From positions 5,704,001 through 5,768,000 of the forward strand of contig NW_026944384.1 of NCBI RefSeq assembly GCF_033439725.1: DNA of 64,000 nucleotides. Direction: 5' to 3'. This document shows, in pieces, positions 1 through 12,004 of this stretch. Under the pieces are notes generated by a model that did not search any database, was not told the origin of the DNA, and worked only from the letters and a program-made list of their open reading frames with translations. The position numbers and the translations under genes are program-made. How positions within the stretch are numbered: position 1 is the stretch's first letter; every line of letters starts with the position of its first letter. Source of the stretch: Neurospora tetraspora (taxonomy: Eukaryota > Ascomycota > Sordariomycetes > Sordariales > Sordariaceae).

Positions 1-1547
1 GGTTTTGGAGAAGAGTGGTGGGATTTTTATCAAGTTGGGACAGCATTTGGTTAGTACCCGGTACAGAGAGAGATACTATAAGATGGGCGAGAACAGAATG
101 CTAACAGACGACAAAACAGAGCGCAATGAACTACCTCCTCCCCCCCGAATGGACAACGACCTTCATCCCCCTCCAAGACAAATGCCCCGTCTCCTCTTTC
201 GAGTCGATCGAGCGCATGTTCCTCCAAGACACCGGCACCTCGCTCTGGGACTACTTCTCCGAATTCTCCCGTGAGCCCATCGGCGCCGCCTCACTTGCCC
301 AAGTCCACCTAGCCACCATCAAAGAAACCGGCCAGCGCGTCGCCGTCAAAGTCCAACACCCGTCCCTCCAGCGCTGGGCGCCCCTCGACATGCGTCTGAC
401 GTCGACCACCTTCAAAACCCTCAAGTACTTTTTCCCCGAATACGACCTCGAATGGCTCTCCTCCGAAGTCGAGATCTCTCTCCCAAAAGAACTCGACTTC
501 ACCTGCGAAGCCGAAAACGCCCGCCGCACCTCCCGCCACTTCTCCCAACACGCTCCCTCTTTGCCATTGGTCATCCCCGACGTCCTCTGGGCTAAGAAGC
601 GCCTGCTGGTAATGGCCTGCGAATCAGGCCACCGCCTCGACGATCTCTCGTACATGGACGCCCACGGCATCGACCGGGACGAAGTCTCCGCCACTTTGGC
701 GCGGATCTTCAACGAGATGATTTTCGGCGAGGGCGCGCCCCTCCACTGCGATCCGCACGGGGGTAACATCGCCATCCGCCACAACCCCTCTTCTCGCTCC
801 AACAAGGCAAAGACCAATTTCGACATAATCCTCTACGACCACGGCCTCTACCGCGACATCCCCCTCCCGCTCCGGCGCTCCTACGCCAAACTCTGGCTCG
901 CCATCATCGACGGCGACATTCCCAAGATGAAACGATACGTGTACGAAGTCGCCGGCATCGGGGAAGATAAATTCCCCCTTTTTGCCAGCGCCATCACCGG
1001 TCGCGACTTTATTAATGTCGTCTCCGCCACCGACAGCGGAGGCGTCTTGAAACCCAAGGAAGCATCGGAACAGAAATCCATGTCTACGGCACTGCAGGAA
1101 GGGTTGATTGTGGATTTGGTGCAGATGTTGGGGCAGGTGCCGAGGATTATTTTGTTGATTTTGAAGACGAATGATTTAACTAGAGCGCTGGATGAGAGTT
1201 TACATACGAGCCAGGGGCCGGTGAGGCAGTTTTTGATTTTGGCTAGGTATTGTATGCGTACCGTGTTTTATGAGCAACTGGAAAAAATTCGGGAGATGAG
1301 CGGAGGAGGGGGAGGCAGAGGCAGTTTGTGGAGCAGGCCGGGGAATGTGGTGCTGGTGGTGAAGGCGTGGTGGGAGATGGCGAGGGTGGAGATCAAGTTG
1401 GAGGTTTTTGAGTTGTGGTTGAGGGTTAAGAGGGCGCTTGGGTTGGGACAGGGAGGGTTTGGGCAAAGTGTGCCGGTGGGGAGGAAGGGGCAGAGGAGGT
1501 TGGAGGTGGAGGTTGAGAGGGAGGTTGAGGCTACGGCTACGGCGTAA
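1..1547 (+). CDS. ABC1/UbiB-family (ADCK1/Mcp2-like) atypical kinase, 3' part
   Basis: The gene enters from the left edge, so its start is missing. The first exon ends at 49 and reads IKLGQHL, the KxGQ motif of ABC1 atypical kinases. An intron at 50-119 (donor GTTAGT, branch-like CTAAC, acceptor CAG) joins it in frame to an exon from 120 to the stop at 1547. Other family marks follow: VAVKVQHP (nucleotide-binding lysine), an ELDF..EAEN segment, HCDPHGGN (family consensus DPHPGN, catalytic loop) and YDHGLY, where DHG replaces DFG. The YDHG form fits the ADCK1/Mcp2/Cqd branch rather than Coq8. Known members act at the inner mitochondrial membrane in lipid and coenzyme Q homeostasis, and that role here is inferred. 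The last 80 residues are Gly/Arg/Glu-rich and look disordered. The targeting peptide would lie outside the window. Confidence 0.88.
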
Positions 1548-2620
1548 GGGGGTGGGTGATGGATGATGGATGGATGGATGAGACTTATGGATTAAAAGAG
1601 TGCATGAGATGATTGCATTGTGTGATTAGAGAATAGAACTTACCTAGATGTAGATGTAGAGAGATACCTATTGTTTCTTGGTTGCGGTGCCAGCCAGCCT
1701 CGTTTGGGTCACTCCCTCGTCCATCTTGGTCGTCTTGTGGCAACAAGTGGTTTGTTTACATCTCGAAAAGGGGCATTCTGGTTCCACTTGCGATGATCCC
1801 AGCAATTTATAACACCTCACTTGTTCTCCAGGTGTTACCCATAGGTATTCCAAGAGGACACTGAATAACTCGGACAGCCACCTCACACATCATTCATAGG
1901 ATTATCCGGCAGCCTGGCGTCGTCATCATCGTTCTCATCCCAGGAGATAGATGCCTACCTCAACGGTAATGGTGAAAATGAATTGACGACACCTCAGACA
2001 TTTGTCTTCTCAACTCCCGTCTTATCATCCCTATTCCTGGAGAAAGAAAGGACAACAAAACACCACTGAAAAAGCCTTTCCCCGCTTCGGACTCAGTGAT
2101 CCCCTGTGAAGTGCGAAGTGCTGTCAGCCCTACACCGGCGCCAAGAGTGATCGCTGTCCAGTCACTGAGCTGTATACCGGGATGCTACTAGGCAGCCATC
2201 CATCGTGGATATTTACTGCACGGTTCTAGTGTACAGGTGCTGCGGTTCTATGGTTACCTAACGGAGTGAGTGAATTGGTTAGTTAGTTACTGCGCCTCCA
2301 TTCAGTGACTCTTCGACATCTTTTGTAGTCTAGAGGCTGTGTAGTCGGGCGATGGGATCTGTCCTCTTCACTTTGCTCTATAATATCTTCAAGTTATCCC
2401 AAGGTCATGTTATATAAATAAATACTACTTCTGGCCTTCATTCGCAGTCCAAGCAAGCGGTTTACTATCCATCTATTCTACTCCGCTCAAAGTACATCCA
2501 TCCCATCACCGACCGCTCTTTCGCTTTCGTTCGACTCTTAACCTACATACATCACATCACTTCACACACAAACGCCCACCTCCCAAGCTTGCCTCAACTA
2601 ACGAACACCGACCGGGCAAG
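1548..2620. other. Intergenic spacer with promoter of the next gene
   Basis: This spacer carries the 3' end of the ABC1-like gene and the promoter and leader of the oxygenase gene. Just after the stop there is a short (ATGG)n run at about 1558-1582. I see no convincing gene. The short open frames here have no family resemblance and overlap one another on both strands. Confidence 0.6.
2411..2420 (+). promoter_or_regulatory. TATA box of the oxygenase gene
   Basis: TATATAAATA lies about 200 bp before the ATG at 2621. A CT-rich stretch from about 2440, typical of fungal transcription start regions, follows it. The sequence match is direct. Promoter function is inferred from position. Confidence 0.5.
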
Positions 2621-3968
2621 ATGTTATCCTCCCTCCTAACCGAAATCCAAAAAATCGTCACCCCCACCGCCCACCAACAACCCCCCAAGAAAGCTCACCC
2701 CAAGCCCATTAAAACCACCTACGAATCCCTCCCCATCGAGCTTCCTCCCGGTTTTCTCGCCACCGAACCTGGTGTTACCCCAGTCCCAACTCTGACGGAG
2801 ATTGAGTGGGAAAAGACCAAGTTACCCGAGAACAAGGGACTGTACGCGGTGGTGTTGGATGGAGTACTGACGAGGGAGGAGTGTGATTCTCTCAAAAAGT
2901 TGGCGGAGGGGAGTGTACCTCCTGCACAATGGGTCCCCGTAGATCCCGATGCTGCTGAAGAGTCTTCTTCTAAGGGAGGTGAAGGAGAAACCCCAAACGA
3001 GCAGCAGAGCAAAGAAACAGAGACAACAGAGGGGAAGACACCATGGGGCCCCGCCCTAGTCAACGTCGGAATGGGCTACGAAGTCCTCACCCCTTCCTAC
3101 CGCAACTCGTCGCGCATCATCTGGGACCAGCAAGAGGTTGTGGACAGGCTTTGGGCGCGATGCTGTCTTGCTCCCGGACTCCAAAAAAGATTGGCGGTGC
3201 TGGATTCGAAAACCGAAAGAGATGCGAAAATCATTACTGGACGGTCTTTGGGGGATGGGCATGGGGAGCAGCTTGAGCCAAAGGAGGAGGTGGTGGAGAG
3301 GTATGCTAATGGGAAGAAGAAGGGGAAGAGTAAGCAGCAGAGGAAAGATAATGCAAAGGGGAGGACGACGGGGAAGTGGGAGTTTGTCAAAGTCAATAAA
3401 CGGATGAGGTTTTTGAAGTATGGGGAGGGGCAATTCTTTAGAGGTGAGTTGTTTCTTTTTTCTTTCTTTCCCCCACCTATCTATCCCCTTTTCTCCCATC
3501 CCAAATCCCAAATCAAACTGAACACTGACACTGACGATGTGACACATAGCCCACTGCGACTCCCCCTACCGCGAACTAGACCCCACCAACTCGGACCGAA
3601 TCAATGAGACGTTCTTCACCATCCACCTCTACCTGAACGACTGCAAATCGGAAGTGCCCCCAGACCAAAAAGACGAAACCGAACTAGTTGGTGGTGCCAC
3701 GGCCTTGTTGTCTGCGGACGAGAAGAGGAAGTATGATGTTGAGTGTAAGACGGGGAGGGTGCTGATCTTTCAGCATCGGAGAGTGTTTCATGCGGGCGCG
3801 GATGTGGTGAGGGGGGTCAAGTATAGTGTTAGGACGGATATTATGTATCGGGAGGTTTTGGAGGAGGAGCAGAAGAAGGAAGAAGAAGAGGGGAAGGGAA
3901 AGGAAGAAGAGGTGAAGGTGGAGGTGGAGGGAAATGAGAAGGCTGAGAAGATGGCAGACGACATATGA
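2621..3968 (+). CDS. 2-oxoglutarate/Fe(II)-dependent oxygenase (prolyl 4-hydroxylase-like)
   Basis: Two exons, 2621-3443 and 3550-3968, give 413 residues. The 106-nt intron has a GTGAGT donor and a TAG acceptor and restores the reading frame across an out-of-frame stretch. Splicing creates FFRAHCDSPY, which supplies the metal ligands H276 and D278. The distal ligand is H355 in VFHAGADV, with K365 or R369 placed to bind 2-oxoglutarate in GVKYSVRTDI. The double-stranded beta-helix therefore occupies roughly residues 255-375. Residues 1-60 are proline-rich, 105-130 and 225-245 are low-complexity inserts, and the C-terminus is a Glu/Lys tail (about residues 380-413). Enzymes of this fold hydroxylate proteins or small molecules, and the substrate cannot be told. 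No signal peptide is evident, so a cytosolic or nuclear place is likely. Confidence 0.85.
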
Positions 3969-4096
3969 CAAGCCGCTGAAGGAGGCCGGTGGTGGGAAGT
4001 AGTAGGCTTGATAATCTTTCGTAACTTGATATCTCCTTTTCCATACTCTTCTCTAGCAGTAGCACATAGCAATCAATCATAATCTCTCCCGTGAAC

Positions 4097-4913
4097 TCAC
4101 TCCACCCCCTCAGGCCTAGGCCAAATCCGTCTCAAAGCCTTGATAGCCTTACACTCATCTTTATGCGCAATCCACCTTCTCTTTTGGCACTCCTGTCTTC
4201 AAGTCAGCTACCCTGTCCCTCAACATCAGCTTAAAAAGGTAAGTAAAACTCACCTTGGAACAATACCAAACCTCCACACACCCCTGACACCTCTTCAACG
4301 CCTCCAAACCCCCGCCGTCCTTGCGATCCTTCCCCCTGGGAGTCAAACACCCATCAAACTTCCCATCGCACATCTTCTCCTCTCTTTCCTCAGGCGGACT
4401 ACTCTCATCCCTCTGCCTTAGGATTTCCATCATCCATTTCGTCATCTGTAATGGCCCTGGCACCACCCCCAAGAGTTTACCGCCACTCTCTCTATCACCC
4501 TCATTTCCCTTCTCCTTCTTCCCATCATCTGCTCCTGCTTCTGCCTCTGCCAAAGCACCCAGTGAACTCAAAACAACAAACCCCTGCCCTCCTTCCCTCT
4601 CCGCTTTGGTCCTCCTTGCATTTCTAATCACCACCGCGTTTCCCTTCTTGAGGCCGAGCTCTTTGAACTTCTCGGCCACGGCGTTGGGGTTACGCACGGT
4701 GAAGGGAGGGGGGTCGAAGACGAGAGCAAAGTCTTGGTTGCTGGAGTCGGTGAGGATGAGGGTCGGCTTGGTGATGGTGAGGTTGGACTTTATTGTTGCT
4801 AGGAGATAGGTGTCTTTCTTGTCTTTCTCCTGGTCGGGAACAGGTGATGGGGAGTCCACCGAAAGGGGGAGGGAGGAGAAAGTGGTGAGCTGGTCTGGTG
4901 ACGGGATGGGCAT
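4097..4913 (-). CDS. MYND-type zinc-finger protein
   Basis: Two exons, 4913-4254 and 4192-4097, give 251 residues. The 61-nt intron (donor GTGAGT, acceptor CAG) lies inside the zinc finger. Only the spliced form completes it: C182, C189, C209, C212, C218, C222, H230 and C234, with the MYND spacing C-x2-C-x5-C-x3-C-x7-H-x3-C in its second part. The first pair is C-x6-C, longer than the usual C-x2-C. MYND fingers bind proline-rich peptides and often sit in transcriptional or chromatin regulators. Residues 35-120 form a compact region with no family I recognise, followed by a charged linker. The last residues after the finger are RRIWPRPEGVE. The partner and function are unknown. Its 3' end faces that of the oxygenase gene only 128 bp away, so their transcripts probably overlap. 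Confidence 0.85.
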
Positions 4914-6074
4914 TTTGTCTGTTCGTTGGATGTTGTTTTGGAGGTCGTGGTTGTCTGGATGGAGTTATCGAGCTTGCTTCCGTTTGATGTTGAAGGTGGA
5001 AATGATGGAAGCTGATGTCTATGTCAAGGGGGCAAGCAGAAGAAACGCTTCTCAAAAATGGAAACTCTCAATTCACGTTTTATCTTCACCTGTGCGTAAA
5101 GGGGGTGACGGAACACCTTGGAAGATGAAACATAGGTCCGGAAAACGAGAACGCGGGGGGGATGGAAGGAATCCATTGAAACAGCCCTAAACCTTTGGCG
5201 CTTCCCCCACTGTAGCATGCACGCTGTACCCCTGAGCTGTGGGCGCAGCTGCTGAATGGTGCACCCGCATGCTTCCCGTCAACATCTGCACGAGATACAT
5301 TGATGCGCCTAGTGCGCCAACAACGGTCCAGACTCTTCAGGATTCTATCAAAATATTTACGAATACGTCGACCAGTACGAAATGAGCACGACAAGCAGCA
5401 TAAACATGGACTCGAACTCGAGCTCGACACATGTTGAGTTGACCCCCCAACAGTGCCCACACAGTACGCTTCAAACGGCCAAGTGAGGAGTAAGAGGGGG
5501 GCATCGTGAAATTCCACCAAAAGACCAAGCAGCTTGGCGAGGAATTAAGGTTCGGGATGGCGTCACCTGGAGGATCACAGGTGGGTACGACATCCGGTGG
5601 ATATGACGCTCTTTGATATTGTTTGACACGAGAAAGGTAACAAGAGATGACAGGAGAGGTACGAGTTGGAGGTTCAAGATATCTAACTTTATGATTCGTG
5701 AAATATAGTCCCTTGATTATCATACCCCATGTTTCTGTCCAAGTGATTCATAACTCATCGATTATGTGAACCGTCAACGCCTTGCCAACCCTGCCTGCTA
5801 ACGCGAAACTCCCTGCCCTAGAAATACGACAACACAAGAGTATCTCCCTTTAGAATAGTCTGCGGAACAACCGCGACCTCAAAATAATGAAAAAGAGACC
5901 TGCCACCCATCCACCCGCCTATCCTTAAACCCTCCCCACACTCTCCCCTTCAACCAAAGTATCATCACTCCCAATCTGCCTCCCATCCCTTTTCTTCCTC
6001 AACAACCTCCCCTTCGGCACCAGAATCCTCCTCGTCTGCCGACGTTCCTCCCTCGTCTGGTGGGCCCGGCCTTC
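4914..6074. other. Intergenic spacer
   Basis: The spacer holds the promoter of the minus-strand MYND gene and the 3' region of the GH76 gene. Several overlapping short frames on the minus strand (5024-5723) contradict each other and resemble no family. I see no gene. The GH76 3' flank at about 5925-6074 keeps an open frame; see the findings. Confidence 0.55.
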
Positions 6075-7603
6075 CTACTTACCAAAGCCCATCCACGCAA
6101 ACGTGGCCAACGCCGAAGCCGACAACAAAAATGTGACAATGCCGGCGCCCGCCTTATCCGCCGTCGTCATCGGCTTACTATGCATAAAGCTATCACTGTT
6201 GCTCCCCGCATTCGGGTTTCCTTTACTCGTTCCACCGGTACTATTCGTCACCGGTGCTTTGCCCGGCTGATCAACCAACAAGGAAGAAACCGCTCCCAAG
6301 GCATTCATCTGCTGTCCCACGCCATGACTGCCATCGTATTTCTTCTTCTTCCAGCTGAATCCACACGTGCGGCCGTTTTGCTCGCCGGTGCAAGTCAGGA
6401 CGGCGGCTTCGGCCGAGGTTTTCAGCACGGGGAGGATGACGGGGGCCGTGTGCGGTGCGATTTGTGTGGTGGTGGCTAGCCAGCGGTGCACGTAGCCCTT
6501 GAAGGAGAGCATGTCGGTTGTGCAGCTCATTGCGTCTTCGCAGGCGGGCTCGTAGGCGATCCCGTCGGGGAAGAAGCGGACAAGCGTGGCATTGACGAGC
6601 TTGTCGAGGCGGTCCTTCCAGACGGGGGAGCCGTCAGTCTGTATGGTGTTAGTACTTCTTTTTCCTGAGGGAAACGGGGGAACATACGTAGTTGTACATG
6701 TGAGCGGCGCCGAGGACAAAGACGCCAAAGTTGTAGGAGAACTGAGCACCGTTGATATCGGTGCAGTTCGTTTCGACGTGGGCGCCGTCGTGGATGTTAT
6801 AGTCGTCGTCCATGAGCCCGACACCCCTCATCCAGTCCCACGTCTTTTCGGCCCAGTCGGCGTATGTCTGGTTGCCGGTGTAGCGCGCCAGTCTTGCGCC
6901 GAGGTTGAAGAAGCAGCCTATACCATGTTGAGTCAGTTCAAGGTCTTCTAGGAAAGTGTTGTGGTCACGAACCATTGGCAATGCTGTTCTTGTAGTCGTA
7001 TCCGTTGTTAATCGGGGGGATCTGCCAGCGCAAACCACCATTGCAGGTATCGTCGTGCCTATCGGGGTTTGCTTGTGTATTGAAGACACCCTGAGCGAGG
7101 CCCAGCCATTGTGGTTGATCGGGTGGTGGATCGGGGAAATTGTTTTCGGCGGCTGTCATGGCCGACATTCCCCAGAAGCCCTGATCATCGTTCCCTAGGG
7201 ATGCCGTAACGTTGGGTGGCATGTAGTCCTGTCCTGGACCGACTTGCCAGAGGAGGGCTTGGGTGACAACCTTGTTGTATGACTCGTCGCCAGTGAACCT
7301 CCAGTAGTCGATCAAAGCCCCCCACATTGCACCTGCTTCCCACCAGTAGTAATCACCGGCTGGAGGAGGGCCGGGGAGGATTCCTGGTGTTTGTCCCGAC
7401 AAGTTTCCTTTGTAGTATTGCATCATGTCGAATGCGATGTCGGCTGATGTCTGTTTGATGTCGGCTGCGTATATCGGTTAGCACTAATGTCATTTTCTGC
7501 GATTCGGAGTAAACGTACCGACTGTCGCGACACTATAGACGGCATTTGCGACGTCAACCCCAAGAAGGGCGACGGCGGCGAGCCGTGGTAATGTCGAAAA
7601 CAT
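6075..7603 (-). CDS. GH76 Dfg5/Dcw1-type alpha-1,6-mannanase/transglycosidase, probably GPI-anchored
   Basis: Four exons, 7603-7519, 7464-6973, 6917-6688 and 6638-6075, give 456 residues. The three introns are 49-55 nt and each restores frame. The N-terminus is a cleavable signal peptide ending near VANA. The mature part begins [17 protein letters not shown], as in fungal Dfg5/Dcw1. The GH76 catalytic aspartate pair is D121-D122 in LGNDDQGFW. Family members process the glycan of GPI anchors to cross-link wall glycoproteins to wall glucan, outside the plasma membrane. A Ser/Thr/Asn-rich stalk and a hydrophobic C-terminus ([20 protein letters not shown]) fit a GPI signal or one membrane helix. 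The annotated TAG overlaps a possible GTAAGT donor, and the frame stays open for 49 codons beyond it, so the true C-terminus is uncertain. Confidence 0.88.
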
Positions 7604-9255
7604 GATGGTGGGCTGACAATAGCGAGCGACTGGAAAACAAATTCAAAGAAACGAGCGTGATGGTTGATGAGTGTTGATTTTCGATTAGCTCGTGGCCATC
7701 GGTTATCGCCTTTTGGTGAAGATTGCGGCGTTGAAGGTAGGTTGTTGTGGTACAAGAACAAAGGCGCAATCGACGACCAAGTAATGGATGGGGAGTGATT
7801 TGGGAGAAAGTTGTAAGTGGTAGACGAAAATCCTTTGTACACCACCGGCTATCAACCACGGGCATGGAGAAGTTTGCAGTGGCAGTGCATTTGCAGTGCA
7901 GTGAGCAGTGGTTCTGCCGGTGTGACACGCACATCCGTGTTGTTGCCGACGGGGAGATGGGATGGGCAGTGGATGGGATAAACAGGATGTTAGTGTGAGC
8001 AGCTTGTTCACTCGGAAAATACGAGAAAAGGATGACGCGTCCCTAACACTTGGTCAGGAACAGGGCATACCCATTGGTCTAGTCTTGGCGCCCTCGACAA
8101 GTGGATGTGCCTGATAACGATGCTTCCAGTCGTACCGCCATTTATCGATATGAGAGCAGTTGATGAACCCCTACCATAGTGAATCTCCTTCGATAGCATA
8201 TCTGTTGAAGGTGTCCCGTGTCACGTGCGGCCAGCCATGGCTCCCTTCTCCCTTCACTGGCCATGGCCCCACCGCACAGGGACCTCCCTTGCCCTACTTT
8301 TAGACCTCCAGACTTTACACACAGTCTGACCTCTACTCTACTCAATACATCACCATCATCATTGATTCGTTCGTTGTCGTTCAGCCTATTCACAATATCT
8401 CATCGTATTTCTCTGTCGATGGACAAATGATGGAGCAGGGTAGAAAACAAGCTTCTAGCCCACGCTACTTGGCGATCTCCTGCCAAGGACACCATGATCA
8501 ACAAGCTCGACGGCACGAGAACGGCACTGAACAGCGGACAGCCACAAGACGCTGTTCTGGCTTTGTTGTTGGTCAGTCAGTACAATCCCGGACAGACACG
8601 AGAAACAGTGTTGCGAGTTTCTTGGTCAACGAATGAAAATTGCAGTGGTTGGTTAGTTGAGGTTGACCAACAGCTGAAAGCGGCACTTTTTCCACTTGTT
8701 ACCCCACTTCATCAAGGGTTAGGGTCATGGCGGCGGAGAGTGGAGCAAGCGGGGGTTAACCCCACACGGCGGAGCTTGCTCCTTGAACCCTATAGAGTTC
8801 TAGGGTCTTCCTTGGACATGGTTCTAGGACAACTCTCTTGCAAAAGTCTATAGCCTCATTGTAGCTCTTCACCATTGTCGCGTACAACCTCATTGATTTG
8901 TCCAAGATGTGTCTCTACAATCTTGGCTGAAAGAGGTTCCCCTCTCTTGTGCAGAATGCGATCGGAACACTGGATCTGCTGTGTGACAACACAGAAGGCG
9001 AATCCACCTGCTAATGCACGGGAGAGACATTGCACCTGCCTCACTCTACAGAATGCTCCATCAGCTGAAGGGGAAATGGCGACCGTCCGATCATCTTCTC
9101 CCACATTGCGCTATGTCTCTCTTTTGTAACCATGGAACCCCTCAGCGTCAGAGCTCCGTAACCACGACTGGTCAGGCCGTCCTGGATCTTCCACTGGACA
9201 TCCAACAATCACGACTTCACGACAATCATAACTGGCAACCAACTACACAGTCAAG
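7604..9255. other. Intergenic spacer between divergent GH76 and fluG genes
   Basis: This is a shared divergent promoter region of 1.65 kb. It contains CT-rich tracts near 8290-8400 and a cluster of small inverted repeats at 8716-8806. Open frames of 70-120 codons (for example 8427-8636 and 8494-8853) overlap on both strands, lack recognisable motifs and do not show the C-ending codon preference of the real genes, so I do not call them. Confidence 0.55.
8742..8782. repeat. Small inverted repeat
   Basis: GGAGCAAGC at 8742-8750 is matched by its complement GCTTGCTCC at 8774-8782. An inner palindrome GGGGTTAACCCC lies between them. A second pair, ACCCTA and TAGGGT, flanks it downstream near 8787-8806. 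The arrangement could fold as a cruciform or be a relic of a short foldback element. Confidence 0.6.
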
Positions 9256-12004
9256 ATGAACACAGCTTGGGTTGGTGCTCGCTCGTCGGCGACACCCTCA
9301 CAACTTGAGGCTCTTGCTCGCGCCATCCGCAACACGCCCATCATCGACAACCATGCCCATCCTCTCCTGAAGCTCGAAGCTCTCGCCAAGCACCCTCTGC
9401 TGTCCATCACCTCCGAGGCACACAATAGCGATGCTGTCAACTCGGCCATCCACTCGCTCCCCCATCTGCGTGCCGTCAGACAGCTGTCTGAACTGCTCAA
9501 GTGTAACAACACGTGGGAGGATGTTGTGGCTGCCATTGAGCAGAAGCGCATCGATTTCCCCTTGGAATGGACCGCCCAGTGTCTGGAGGGCATCGAGACA
9601 TTGCTGCTCGACGATGGGCTCGACAACGAAGACGATGCCCAAGACATGGTCTGGCACAATGACTATACCCGTACCCAGTGCAAACGCATTGTGCGTATCG
9701 AAAAGGTCGCTGCCGATATCATCAAGAGGATTGGAAAGACCTGTGATGCCTCGCCAAGGACTGGCAACGATGTCTTGAACGACGCCTACGACGACTGGAT
9801 TGTCGAGTTTGATACTATTATGAACGAAGCTATCGATGACCCCGACGTGGTGGCCTTCAAGTCCGTTATCTGCTACCGTACCGGCTTGGACATCACCAGC
9901 ACGGTCAACGAGGTTGAAGCTCGTGCTGCCTTTGCAGAGATCATTGCCAACTTCGCCTTGTTGGACTTCACCAAGCTACAAGAGGTCACTCTCAACGACT
10001 TGGTTGTCCACCGTACCGCCATGTTGATCCGCGATAGTCCGTCCAAGAACAAGAAGCCTATTCAGTTCCACACCGGTCTGGGTGACAATGACATTACACT
10101 TGCCAAGTCATCGCCAGCCCATCTGCAGCACTTCATTCGCGCATATCCAACTGTGCCCATTGTGCTCCTTCATGCTGGATATCCCTTTATGAGAGAGGTC
10201 GGCTATCTCGCCAGTGTGTATGAGCATGTTTATGCGGATATTGGCGAGGTCTTCCCGTGTATTAGTGAAGACGGCCAGGAGCAGGTCCTACGACAGATCC
10301 TCGAGCTCTGCCCCTGGTCAAAGATATTGTGGAGTACAGATGGTCACTGGTTTCCCGAGACCTACCTGCTTGCCGTCACCCAGATGCGCGAGGTGTTCAC
10401 AAATGTGAGTTGGACAAATATTGCTGCTGCAGAAGACCAAGGCTAATGAATACCAGGTACTGAGTAACTACGTCCGCAAAGGCCACATTGGATACAAAGC
10501 CGCCATTGAACTTGTCCAGGACATTCTCTTCCGAAACTCCAATAAGCTCTACCATCTCGATATAGACTTCATGGAGCTCGATGAAGAGCCCGGTGCCGAG
10601 GTCGGACCCTACGCAAGCGACCTTGAGCTTTTTCAGCTCTTTTTGAAGGACCAACCGCCTCCTGACTTTGTCCGTATTTGCTGGAACGACTACACTGCAA
10701 CCCCACGGATGCGCATGGTCCCCTTCCGCAAGTTCATGTCCTTGTTTGACCAAGCCAAGTCAACCGATATTTCCATCCCAAAAGCCGTGTTCGGTCTCAT
10801 TCAGAACGATCATCTTGTTCCATCTATCGCTCCTACTGGAGAGTATCGTCTGCACCCGGACTTTTCTTCGCTCCGTCCTGGTCCTACTGAAGGACATGTG
10901 AGCATGTATGGCGAGTTCCGTGAGAAGTCCGGAGCCCCCGTTCCCCTGTGCCCCCGGACACTACTGCAAAAGGCCGTTGACTTGGGCACCGAGAACGGAT
11001 TGACCTTCCTGCTTGGGTTCGAGATTGAGTTCCTTCTGCTCGAAAGAGTGGAGGGTGCAGATACCTCCGCAACACTATCCTTGAACTCTTTGAACCCGCT
11101 CAAACACCGCCCATCAGAAGCCTCAGGCCGTTTCAGTACCTTGACTACTGATGGCCACGCCTGGTCTGTCTCTCGCTACTTTGCCGACCCCAAGGTCTCC
11201 AAGCTCCTGCGCGATATGGTCCAGGCTCTCGACTCAATGGGCATTTACGTCGAACAACTCCATGCCGAGTCCGCAACCGGCCAGTTCGAGCTCATCCTTC
11301 CCCCTTACCCACCCATCCAAGCGGTCGACACTCTCCTCCACACCCGCGATGTCATGTTCGCCCTCGCCACCGCAGCCGGCTACAAGATCACTCTCCACCC
11401 CAAACCCTTCTCAACCGCATGTGGCACCGCTGCCCACACGCACATAAGCATCTCCTCTCCCGGCGGCGACAAGCCCGAAGTCTACGAGCCCTTCTACGCC
11501 GGTATCCTCAAGCACCTCCGCGCCATCACAGCCTTCACCTACTCCAACCCGGCTTCCTTCGAACGCCTCAAAGACGGCGCATGGGCCGGCGGCCGGTGGG
11601 TCACCTGGGGCACCCAGAACCGGGAAACCCCCCTCCGGAAGATCGAGGGCTCACACTGGGAGTTGAAAGCTATGGACGGCCTAGCCAACCCTTACTTCGC
11701 CATGGCAGCTGTGCTGCTGGCTGGTATCCACGGGTACATGGACCAGGAGAAGTTAACCTGGGGAGACTGCGAGATTGACCCCGCGAAACTGACGCCGAAT
11801 GATCGGGCGGAGCTGGGCGTGAAGGACATGTTGCCAGCGAGTGTCGAAGAGGCGTTGACGGCGCTGAGAGGGGACGAGGAGTTTGTAGAGTTTTTCGGAC
11901 AGGAGGTGGTGGAGAGGTATTGTGATGTCAAGGAGTTTGAGATGGAGTTCTTGGCGGAGATGGGAGAGGAGGAGAGGAGGAATTGGATTATGGAGAGGTA
12001 TTAG
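9256..12004 (+). CDS. fluG: FluG-type protein: amidohydrolase fused to type I glutamine synthetase domain
   Basis: Two exons, 9256-10404 and 10457-12004, give 898 residues. The 52-nt intron has a GTGAGT donor and a CAG acceptor. Residues 1-380 are an amidohydrolase (TIM-barrel) domain with the metal motif H33-A-H35 in IIDNHAHPLL, later FHTGLGD and LLHAGYPFMREV, and DGHWFPE at its end. Residues from about 470 on are a glutamine synthetase type I module: GFEIEF with E573 and E575, GTAAHTHISI in place of the usual GNGxHxHxS, and a C-terminal ANPYFAMAAVLLAGIHG segment. This architecture and length match Aspergillus nidulans FluG (about 865 residues), needed for an extracellular signal that starts conidiation. 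Enzymatic activity is unproven for the family. The gene converges on the invertase gene, with 521 bp between stop codons. Confidence 0.92.

Noticed and set aside
8716-8724. GGGTTAGGG, like the fungal telomere repeat
   Set aside because: There is a single copy with no tandem array, so it is a chance match or part of the local inverted repeats.
8494-8853. 119-codon frame upstream of fluG
   Set aside because: No homology or motif that I recognise. It runs through the inverted-repeat cluster and lacks C-ending codon bias.
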